Part shown: piece after piece, positions 54,400 through 63,088 of the stretch
Layout of the letters: each line of letters begins with the position of its first letter
How positions within the stretch are numbered: the first letter of the stretch is position 1
Origin: Neoarius graeffei
Lineage: Eukaryota > Chordata > Actinopteri > Siluriformes > Ariidae
Length of the DNA: 64,000 nt
Assembly (NCBI RefSeq): GCF_027579695.1
Contig: NC_083575.1
Location: 31,744,882 to 31,808,881 of the forward strand
Reading direction: 5' to 3'
Notes under the pieces: generated by a model
What the model saw: the letters and a program-made list of their open reading frames with translations, nothing else
Databases searched by the model: none
What the model was told of the DNA's origin: nothing
Made by a program: the position numbers and the translations under genes

Positions 54400-54869
54400 T
54401 GTTAGGGTTTTGCTGGGATTCGAACCTGGTTCGTTGGTGTGATAATCCAGCAAACCCCCACTAGGCCACCAGGGGGATGACTCAAATGCAGAGGCGTGAG
54501 GCGGAAGTAGAAAAAGAATCAAAAGGTTTATTTATACTATATACACTATATACAGGGCAAAACAAAAGACAAAAAAAAAAACCAAAGAGTATAATCCAAA
54601 AGCAAAGCAAAGTGCAAAACAAAGAACACAGTACAGAGGAAACTGGAGATAAACATAACAGCACAAAGACTCCGTGACAAGAGGACTGAACTCAGGGGTA
54701 TAAATACACAAACTAATTAAGGACACAGGTGAAGATAATCAGGACAAACAGGCAATTAACAAAAACACAAAACACAGGAACAGTGGCGGCCTCTAGAGGC
54801 CAAAATAAACATGACATGAAAAGGAAATAACAGCGGCCTCTAGAGGCCGAAACAGTCCTAGTCCTAACA
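54400..54869 (-). repeat. 5' LTR of gypsy element 3, 470 bp
   Basis: Same length and sequence as the 3' LTR apart from one base. Bounded by TGTTAGGG and CCTAACA. It supplies the promoter for the element. Confidence 0.97.
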
Positions 54870-57075
54870 GAGAGACAATCTGAGATTCGCGCTGAGACCA
54901 TATGATCGTCAGGTGGGAATGAAAGATAGAGCTGGGTATCATCAGCATAGCAGTGATATGATAAGCCATGTGAGTGGATGATCTGGCTCAATGAGGTGGT
55001 ATATATGGCAAACAGGAGGGGCCCCAGCACTGATCCTTGGGGCACCCCTGTGACAGAGGTGCAGTTCAGATCTGTGCCCTAACCAGGACACTTTGAATGA
55101 CCTCTCTGTGAGATAGGATTCAATCCAGGAGTGTGCTTTACCTGTGATGCCCATATTTGTGAGTATATTTAATAGGATTCTGTGATTTACTGTGTCGAAT
55201 GCTGCTGATAGGTCAAGCAGGATGAGTACCGAGGACTTCATAGCCGCCCTGGCTTCTTTTAGGGCTTCAGTCACAGACAACAAAGCCGTTTCAATGGAGT
55301 GGCCACTTTTAAAACCAGATTGGTTGGAGTCAAGGAGGTTGTTTTGGAAAGGGAATTCTGTGACCTGTTTGAAAACTGCCCTTTCAATGATCTTAGAAAG
55401 GAAAGAGAGGAAAGAGACCGGCCGATAGTTCTCCACTTGAATGGGAGCAAGAGAAGGTTTTTTGAGTAATGGTATTACCTGAGCCTGTTTAAATTCAGTA
55501 GGAAATATTCCTGATGTCAATGAAGCATTAATCACATGTGTGATTGCTGGTATAACAACGGGAGCTATGGATAGCAGGAGATTGGTTGGGATAGGGTCCA
55601 GTAGACATGTAGTAGGACGGCTACATGCAAAGAGTTTGGACACATCGCTATCAGTAAGAGGAGTAAATGAAGAAAAAGATGCAGTAAGACTTCTGCATAT
55701 TGGGTTAGTGGGCGATTCAGTAAACTGGCTGCTGATGGTGGCCACTTTGTCAACAAAAAATGAAGCAAAATTATCTGCTGTCAGATTGGTAATGGGTGGT
55801 GGCAGTGGCGGGTTTAGTAGAGTTTTGAAGGTGGAGAATAGTTTCCATGTGTCAGTGGCATTCTGAATTTTGTCAATGTAGAAAGCCTTTTTTGCAGCAG
55901 TGATGCTGGATGAAAAGGATGATAGCAGCGACTGGAATGTATTCAAGTCAGAAGGACCTTTCGTTTTGTGCCATTTTCTCTCAGCAGCTCTGAGGTTGAT
56001 AAGCAGTGACCGGAGGGAATCATCAAGCCAAGGGTGGGACTGGGAGGATCGAGCAGGTCTGGTGGATAGGGGACACAGCCTATCCAGAAAAGAGCTCAGT
56101 GTAGAGCACAAGGCCTCAGTGGCATCATTTACCTCTAATGAGGAAAATGTGCTAGATGGTGGAAGAGCAGACTCTACAAGAGAGGAAAAGTGTGTTGGAG
56201 ACAGATTGCGGAGGTTGCGGCGAAAGGAAACCCTAGGGGTTGGGGCAGAGGTTGGTTCTGGTAGGCTCACCCTGAACTGAACAAAATAGTGGTCAGAAAG
56301 GTGTAAAGGAGTAACAGTGAGGGTATCTATGGCACAATTTCGGGCAAAAACAAGATCAAGCTCTTTGCCAGCTTCATGAGTTGGAGGACTGGGAACCTGC
56401 TGTAGCTCAAATGAGTGCATTAATGACAGGAATTCTGTAGAGCTTGGATTGTCTAAATGTATATTCATATCGCCAAGGACAAGCATGGGGCAGTCATGTT
56501 CTGGGATGGAAGAGAGCAGTGTGTCTAGTTCATCTAGAAAATCACCCATTTGACCTGGAGGACGATAGATGACAATCAAGTTTATTTTGACTGGAGCAGT
56601 CACCAGAATGGCATGGTATTAAAAAAAACTGTATTTAACTGAGGGTACAAGTTGATTGTATTTCCATACATTGGAAATTAACAAACCAGTCCCACCCCCT
56701 CGTCCAAAAGGACGAGAGGTATGGGAAAATGTATAGTTTATTGAAAGTGCAGCTGAGGTAGCATTGTTTTCAGGTTTAATCCAGGTCTCAGTGAGAGCCA
56801 AGATGTCCAGTGCTAAATGATTAATATAGGCAGCAATAAAATCTGCTTTGTTCACAGCAGACTGACAGTTCCATAGCCCTATAGAAAGGGAAGGGGGAGA
56901 GCCATTGACTGAGGTTTGCTTTAATGTACGGAGATAAGTATGGTTACGATGCCATTTGGCAACATAAAACCTTCTGCGTAAGCCAGAGATAACAGGAATA
57001 GGGTAAAGACACAATTCAGAGCAGTCTTTTTAAGTTGGTAAAGACACAATTCAGAGCAGTCTTTTTAAGTTGGTG

Positions 57076-57261
57076 AAATGTAGTTGGGTTTTTTTTGTTA
57101 AATTTGTTTTTTTAATTGCCTCAAAATTGCATTGGTGACACTCAGGCAGGGAGATGCTCTTTTACATGGCAGGAGACTTATTTATTCCTATATTATGGGA
57201 AAATTCAGAGAAACCGCTACTGAAATGTAGCCTCTGTATTTGGTTATATATAACCATTCAT
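57076..57261. repeat. Diverged repeat unit (AAAATTGCA..GGTGACACTCA)
   Basis: CTCAAAATTGCATTGGTGAC, ACATGGCAGGAGACTTATTT and GGGAAAATTCAGAG recur in diverged form at 57704-57810 and, more weakly, at 57848-57940, and in part near 48600. This suggests an old tandem array into which the L2-like LINE and a SINE inserted. Confidence 0.5.
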
Positions 57262-57644
57262 GGGGCGGCATGGTGGTGTAGTGGTTAGCGCTGTCGCCTC
57301 ACAGCAAGAAGGTCCGGGTTCGAGTCCCGTGGCCGGCGAGGGCCTTTCTGTGCGGAGTTTACATGTTCTCCCCGTGTCCACGTGGGTTTCCTCCGGGTGC
57401 TCCGGTTTCCCCCACAGTCCAAAGACATGCAGGTTAGGTTAACTGGTGACTCTAAATTGACCGTAGGTGTGAATGTGAGTGTGAATGGTTGTCTGTGTCT
57501 ATGTGTCAGCCCTGTGATGACCTGGCGACTTGTCCAGGGTGTACCCCGCCTCTCGCCTGTAGTCAGCTGGGATAGGCTCCAGCTTGCCTGCGACCCTGTA
57601 GAACAGGATAAAGCGGCTAGAGATAATGAGATGAATGAGATGTG
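57262..57644 (+). repeat. Mermaid SINE, full length
   Basis: A complete plus-strand copy with a perfect 12-bp TSD ATAACCATTCAT at 57250-57261 and 57645-57656. Confidence 0.95.
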
Positions 57645-57703
57645 ATAACCATTCATACAAAGGAAAGTAATGTGAATTTGCCTTACAATGGTACAGTAAA
57701 TTT

Positions 57704-57940
57704 CCCCAAAATTGCACTGGTGACACTCACACAGATGCTTTTTCACATGGCAGTAGAGTTATTCAAACATTTTGGGAAAATTTCTGAGAGACAGCTGCTG
57801 AAATGGAGCTAATTTTTATTTACTTGAAAATAGTACAGTAAAATTGCCCCAAAATGGCACTACTGATTGTTAGGCAGGTTCTTCTTTAGTTGATGCCAGA
57901 CAATTATGAGAAACAACTACCCATATATAAAGTCACTGAA
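57704..57940. repeat. Further diverged units of the 57.1-kb repeat
   Basis: Two more copies of the AAATTGC...GGTGACACTC...CACATGGCAG unit, about 145 bp apart, the second strongly decayed. Confidence 0.5.
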
Positions 57941-57950
57941 ATGCAATATC

Positions 57951-58076
57951 ATCCATCCATCATCTGTAGCCACTTATCTTGTACAGGATCATAGGTAAGC
58001 TGGAGCCTATCCCAGCTGACTATGGGCAAGAGGCATCTATGTGTTTCTATATCATCACAGGGCTGACACATAGAGC
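57951..58076 (-). repeat. Truncated, diverged Mermaid SINE
   Basis: The 3' tail part of the SINE (TCATCTGTAGCCACTTATC to GGGCTGACACATAGAGC). It ends abruptly where an unrelated C/T-rich sequence begins. Confidence 0.85.
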
Positions 58077-58221
58077 TTCTTCTCCGTGCTCTCACGGAAG
58101 ACGGTCGCATTCTCTGTCTCTCCCTTCCCTTATCTTTCCTGCTTCTGCTTCTGCTGTCTCGTCTGTCTAGTGCCTATACTTTTGAGAGACTCTCTCCGCA
58201 CTGCTCTCCAAACTAAAAACC

Positions 58222-58671
58222 ATGGAATTGATAAACTGGCCTCTTCATGCAATTGACACAATCTTCTCAACGAGAAGCCTGGGTTCGGGGGAACCAGCCT
58301 GTCCTGCTGGAACGTTTGCAGCTGGCTACACGATGGATGCGTGGGCGCAGTGGCGGGTCGTGTGCCTGGCGGTTCTTTCTGTGGAGGACATTGAAGACAT
58401 CTACCTATTCGGAACCATGATTACAGGACTTTTGCTGATCGGATTAGGCATTGCCCTGGTTTATCGAGGAAATCAGAAAATGGTGACAGCTGTTCAAAGC
58501 CCCATAAAGCCGCCCAACATGATTGAAGCGGTGGGCAGAGCTGTCGGCACTCAGACTGTGGCTATTCAGAACTTGAACTGCAACATGGATAACATCATGG
58601 AGAAAGCTTTTGGCTTTGCAGAGGAAAATGGATTTGAGAGGCCAGTATGGACAATCACAGTAGTCGTGTAA
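58222..58671 (+). CDS. Unrecognised 149-aa protein with one membrane segment
   Basis: An intact open frame from ATG 58222 (context AAACCATGG, near-ideal Kozak) to TAA-type stop at 58671. The N-terminal half contains WAQWRVVCLAVLSVEDIEDI. A single strong membrane segment follows at about residues 64-85 (LFGTMITGLLLIGLGIALVY), with a basic residue after it, then a mixed C-terminal region (AVGRAVGTQTVAIQNLNCN). There is no signal peptide. Upstream, about 60 bp away, is CTATACTTTTGAGAG, a possible TATA-like element, in a C/T-rich leader from about 58077. I do not recognise the family. The codon pattern looks protein-like. The location between two repeats suggests cargo of a mobile element. A chance or decayed frame cannot be excluded. 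Confidence 0.5.
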   Translation: MELINWPLHAIDTIFSTRSLGSGEPACPAGTFAAGYTMDAWAQWRVVCLAVLSVEDIEDIYLFGTMITGLLLIGLGIALVYRGNQKMVTAVQSPIKPPNMIEAVGRAVGTQTVAIQNLNCNMDNIMEKAFGFAEENGFERPVWTITVVV

Positions 58672-58964
58672 AGGAATGCGTCTGCTCGACCCAAACAAGC
58701 CCAATCTTATCTGCTTTCGGCTCCCTTAGACAGCACTGGCCTTGGCCAAGGCTGTTGCTGGGTAAACAATTCCCCCCGGAGGTCACTGCTGTTAGGCTCT
58801 CTCGTATTCCTCCCCCCTCTTCCCGTGGTCGCTGCTTCACCCCCAGTGTGACAAGCGCCATCATGGCTGCAGGAGCGGACGGCTGCTTACTTGCGCTGGG
58901 TTACCTCTACCTCCTCCCCTATAGGAGGAATCTGAATATTTCAAGCATGTCATTTTTTATATGC

Positions 58965-59595
58965 TAGGAATTTAATTCTGGTCTAATTCGATTTATTACA
59001 ATAGGATTCCAAATACTCTATAAGCATTCCATTCTGTTATGAATCAGAAAAAAATTATTATAAATCACAGCACTTTTATTTTTTTAAAAGTACTTCATCT
59101 ACTTCAACAATGTTACACAAAGATTGATATATAACAGTTGTAAATGTCACTTAATTCTACAGGGTGTTGATAATGGTGGACACCACTGAAAGTGATCCCT
59201 ATTATCGACACCTCACGTGACTTCTCAAACGCGCATTTAGATACAAAATGGTGACTGTCAAATGAAAGAGTAAGAAATAAAATAGGTTTCGACAAGGATA
59301 TCATGAAATATCGGTGAATTTGGTCAGTAAAAACATGTCCATGATCTTTCCACCGTGCTTACCTGCGATGATAATGTCCGGGTTTTCCTCAAATTGCTGA
59401 TCGTCCTGAAAAAATTCCATCTCGGGTAACAAGCTGTGTCATCAGATGACAAGATCAAAGGGCGAGGGGGGTCTTCTGGTTGCTTAATTAACCAATAATA
59501 ACTGCTGAACTGAAACTCACCTTTGTAAAATTGTTTTTTATTGGTAACTCTGAAAAGGTGTCGATAATTATGGACTGTCGATAATTGTAGCCGCT
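58965..59595 (-). repeat. Unclassified interspersed repeat, copy B
   Basis: The opposite-strand counterpart of 7141-7757, with the same ordered blocks (CTAGGAATTTAATTCTGGTC, GTGGACACC, CCATGATCTTTCCACCGTGC, GTCATCAGATGACAAG, AATTATCGACA...GTAGCCGC). Similarity looks high but was not quantified. Confidence 0.7.
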
Positions 59596-59697
59596 GCTTT
59601 ATAATTATAATTATTTCAATGGAGATTATTTCAGTTTTCTCATATACACTGTATCTTTCTCTTTCATATTTCATTCATTCATTCATTTATTTATTTG

Positions 59698-59698
59698 A

Positions 59699-59785
<87 letters not shown>

Positions 59786-60121
59786 TAACCTACACAAAGA
59801 CTGTACAATGCTTCCTTTCTCTTTAGGACAGTTGTTGAAACAGGATTATTTTCTCATGTTATTTGCCATTTTCACTTCATTCTCACAGTCATGTCTTAAC
59901 AGTATTTACTGGTCACATAATTCATTGTCACAATATTCATACAGCTTGCAACCAATATGACCAAGAAATACTGTTAAGACATGACTGTGAGAATGAAGTG
60001 AAAATGGCAAATAACATGACAGTTATTGAAACAGAATCCTGTTTCAATAACTGTCCTAAAGAGAAAGGAAGTATTGTACAGCCTTTGTGTTTGGATGGAT
60101 GGATGGATGGATGGATGGATG

Positions 60122-60194
<73 letters not shown>

Positions 60195-60195
60195 A
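59698..60195. repeat. Palindrome flanked by complementary microsatellites
   Basis: (TATC)n at 59698-59785 and (GATG)n(GATA)n at 60096-60192 flank inverted arms of about 130 bp (59795-59918 and 59962-60090), sharing GCTTCCTTTCTCTTTAGGAC and GTTATTTGCCATTTTCACTT in inverse. The spacer of about 45 bp contains TGGTCACATAATTCATTGTC. Confidence 0.88.
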
Positions 60196-60407
60196 CTATA
60201 CAACAGAGAAAAACCTGAAATAATCTCCCTAAAAATAATTATAGTCATAAAAGAGCTGTTCAAAAAATGATCAGAGACTGGAAAAGGAAAAAAACAATAA
60301 CAGTGAAAGGGAGCACGATAAAGATATGTAAGTAATGTGGGTAAAGCTGAGAAAATAAGAGGAGGTAATGAAAGGGGGCGGGAAGTCAGGAGATACTTTT
60401 CTTGGGG

Positions 60408-60775
60408 GCGGCACGGTGGTGTAGTGGTTAGCACTGTTGCCTCACAGCAAGAAGGTCCTGGGTTTGAGCCCCGTGGCCGACGGGGGCTTTTCTGTGCGGA
60501 GTTTGCATGCTGTCTGCGTGGGTTTCCTCCGGGTGCTCCGGTTTCCCCCACAGTCCAAAGACATGCAGGTTAGGTTAACTGGTGACTCTAAATTGACCGT
60601 AGGTGTGAATGTGAGTGTGAATGGTTGTCTGTGTCTATGTGTCAGCCCTGTGATGACCTGGCGACTTGTCCAGGGTGTACCCCGCCTTTCGCCCATAGTC
60701 AGCTGGGATAGGCTCCAGCTTGCCTGCGACCCTGTAGAAGGATAAAGCGGCTACAGATAATGGATGGATGGATGG
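60408..60775 (+). repeat. Mermaid SINE, near full length
   Basis: A plus-strand copy with a small deletion in the core and a (GGAT)n tail. A perfect 15-bp TSD ATACTTTTCTTGGGG lies at 60393-60407 and 60776-60790. Confidence 0.95.
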
Positions 60776-60790
60776 ATACTTTTCTTGGGG

Positions 60791-62045
60791 CAAGTTTGAT
60801 CACATAGACAATTTAACACATAAGCGATGAGAGTGGTAAGATGGCGGCCAGATGGCGTCACTCTGACGAGCCTATGAGATCTCCAGATTAGTGATTTCTG
60901 AGGGTTGCGCGATCCTTTACCGTGAATTCGGGTATATACGCGCACTAACAAAACCCAAGCGTGGATGGCTTGACCACAGTCATAACTCAGAGCTTATTTT
61001 ATCAATAAATCAGTAAACTGCAGCCAAATAGAGATGAACACAAAAACAACCAGGCCTAGTTTATTTTAAAATGGTAGTTTCACGAAGAAACAACAGTATG
61101 TGCCATGTTCCCTGTATTTTTTTTTAATATAAAAAACAACTAGATGGAGGTTTTATACATGACAAAGTGAGAGTTTTAATAAGGACTTTAGAATGTATTT
61201 TGACCTATTTATCAAAAAATACATTGAATTTTTTTTAAGTTATTATATACATTTTGTACCTCAAAACATAGGTTTACATCGAACTTTTATTTTGAAATAC
61301 GGAAATATGGGTGAATGCAGCCGGAAGTAGTTCTATTGGCATGGCTGGTTCTCGTTGAAGGTAAGGTGATGAACGCATAAAAGGGTATTTAGCTTATTTA
61401 TGGTAACGTGGACTATTTTTTTAAGCATTCTGTATGTTAACGTTGTTAACTAGCAGGGATGAGTATATATATATGGACAAAAAGTCATAAAAGAAAGCTG
61501 ATAGAAATGTAATGCCTTTATTTTGACATGCTTCTTTTAACAGAGCACTATGGCCTTTTCATCAGTGGCACTTCCAAAGACATTATCGACAATACACTAC
61601 AGGGCTTTCAGGTAACAGATATTAGTTTTATGTCTGCCATGAATCTGTAATCCAGGAGGCTGTTTGGGATCTAGACCCTGTCCACACATATGCAGATATT
61701 TTTGAGAACAGATTTTTCCCCTTCATTTTGGCATCCTATCCACATGAAAACTGTGGTTTTGGTGACTAAAAATCTTCTTCAACCACCATCCAAGCTGGAG
61801 AAATGTCAAAACTTCATCGTCATTGTTTCCGTGTGGATGGGAGTTTTGTTTTTGAATACAGTGCTGTCACGACACCAACCTGCACATGCCTGTTGTGGGG
61901 TTGTGCATATTACAAATGTGCTGGGACTCAACTGATCTGGCCTAAGTTTCCCAAAAGCATCACAATACAAAGAGCATCGTTAAGTGGTACAACAGGCAGC
62001 ACAATGAACACTCTCTCTCTCTCTCATCTTAAGATGCTCTTAGCA
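60791..62045. other. Mostly featureless; one DNA-transposon end
   Basis: At 61672 GACCCTGTCCACACATATGC begins a fragment related to 35812-36138, running to about 61845 (CATCCACATGAAAAC-like block present). The rest is AT-rich with no recognised gene. Confidence 0.5.
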
Positions 62046-62284
62046 GGGTGGCATGGCGGTGTAGTAGTTAGCACAGTCGCCTCACAGCAAGAAGGTTCTG
62101 GGTTCGAGTCCAGCGGCCGGCGAGGGCCTTTCTGTGTGGAGTTTGCATGTTCTCCCCGTGTCCGTGTGGGTTTCCTCCGGGTGCTCCGGTTTCCCCCACA
62201 GTCCAAAGACATGCAGGTTAGGTTAACTGGTGACTCTAAATTGACCGTAGGTGTGAATGTGAGTGTGAATGGTTGTCTGTGTCA

Positions 62285-62949
62285 AATGCCGCTTTTCCAC
62301 TACCAACGCGGCTGAGTTGGGCTGAGCCGTGCTGTGCTGAGTCGAGCTGAGTGGGGCTGTTGGAGTTGCATTTCGACTACAACCGCGCTGAACCGTGCTG
62401 GCTGGAAGTGGGTGGACACATTGGGTGGAGTTAGCGAAAGTGGGTGGACGTCACGTGATGTCGTTAGGCGGCGCAAACAGTGACATCAGTGATCTTTTAA
62501 GCGGTAGTCTCACGACCCGGATAGTAAACAATAAACATGGAGGACATGGAGTCGTTAGTGTTGCTGGTCTTGGTGCTGTGGCTTGTTGTCACCGACAACG
62601 CCAACAGATACTGGCAAGAGCGTATAGATGAGGCGAAGCGCATAACGCTTCAGAAATTCTCGTAATTATTCTTCTTCCGGGTTTACGGTGTTTACAGATC
62701 CCAGCGTGCTCGCGGGGCGTGTGTGGGCATGTGAGGACACTCCTCCTCACCAATCAGTGCACAGGGGAGTGTCCCCTCATGCCCCTAGCCCCACTCGGCT
62801 CGGTTTGGCTCGCTTCAGCCCCACTCCAAAACCGTGCGAGTTTTGGGTGCTAAGCAGGGCTGAAGCGAGCTGAGTCGTGCTGCTCTGAGGTAGTCGAAAC
62901 GCGAGCCGTGTCGGGCTGAAGTGAGCTGAAAAAGGGTAGTGGAAAAGGG
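62285..62949. mobile_element. Harbinger-like non-autonomous element
   Basis: The left end GCCGCTTTTCCACTACC and the reverse complement of the right end GGCCCTTTTCCACTACC are inverted, and both continue into GGCTGAG/CAGCCC-rich blocks. This is a common fish PIF/Harbinger-related MITE type. The flank of 3 bp (TAT/AAA) is degenerate. Confidence 0.7.
62537..62665 (+). pseudogene. N-terminal relic of a Harbinger protein
   Basis: A 42-codon frame from ATG 62537 reads MEDMESLVLLVLVLWLVVTD and then ANRYWQERIDEAKRI, and ends TAA. This looks like the start of a first coding exon retained from an autonomous Harbinger. The rest of the transposase is absent. Confidence 0.4.
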
Positions 62950-63088
62950 CCATATGTGTCGGCCCTGTGATGACCTGGCGACTTGTCCAGGGTGTACCCC
63001 GCCTTTCGCCCGGAGTCAGCTGGGATAGGCTCCAGCTTGCCTGCGACCCTGTAGAACAGGATAAAGCGGCTAGAGATAATGAGATGAA

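Larger units (their letters stand above)
49605..54869 (-). mobile_element. Ty3/gypsy element 3, complete with two LTRs
   Basis: A complete 5265-bp minus-strand LTR retrotransposon with an exact 5-bp TSD GAGAG at 49600-49604 and 54870-54874, inserted in the L2-like ORF2. Two 470-bp LTRs differ at one position that I found by eye. It carries gag with a zinc knuckle, protease, RT, RNase H, integrase and a chromodomain, the arrangement of vertebrate Tf1/sushi-like chromoviruses. The coding region has several disabling changes. A self-priming type primer site is described separately. Confidence 0.95.
48840..57014 (-). pseudogene. L2-like LINE ORF2 (endonuclease-RT), interrupted
   Basis: From 57014: an APE endonuclease start with SIGLWNCQSAVNKADFI and ILALTETW, broken by a stop near 56619. 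From 56603: the rest of the endonuclease (VLGDMNIHLD, LSDHYFVQF). The RT approach and fingers follow (NYRPVSFLSFLSKIIERAVF, LLDLSAAFDTVNHRILL). A frameshift occurs near 55060. Then [17 protein letters not shown] and the YADD active site ([11 protein letters not shown]), up to the gypsy insertion at 54874. The frame resumes at 49604 with the thumb (WMKDHHLQLNLSKTEILVFP) and C-terminal region to the stop at 48840. In life this protein nicks DNA and primes reverse transcription. This copy is dead. Confidence 0.9.
48645..57075 (-). mobile_element. L2-like LINE, split by gypsy element 3
   Basis: The 3' tail on the minus strand reads AAGTCGCTTTGGATAAAAGC then TAAATGAATAAATGTAAATG (48700-48645), a standard fish L2 end. 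The ORF2 C-terminus is at 48840-49604 and the N-terminal part is at 54875-57014. The 5' limit is approximate. A 35-bp exact tandem duplication lies at 57005-57074. Confidence 0.87.
62046..63088 (+). repeat. Mermaid SINE split by a Harbinger-like element
   Basis: The head and core (62046-62284) and tail half (62950-63088) form one SINE once the insertion is removed. The SINE TSD was not identified with certainty. Confidence 0.9.
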
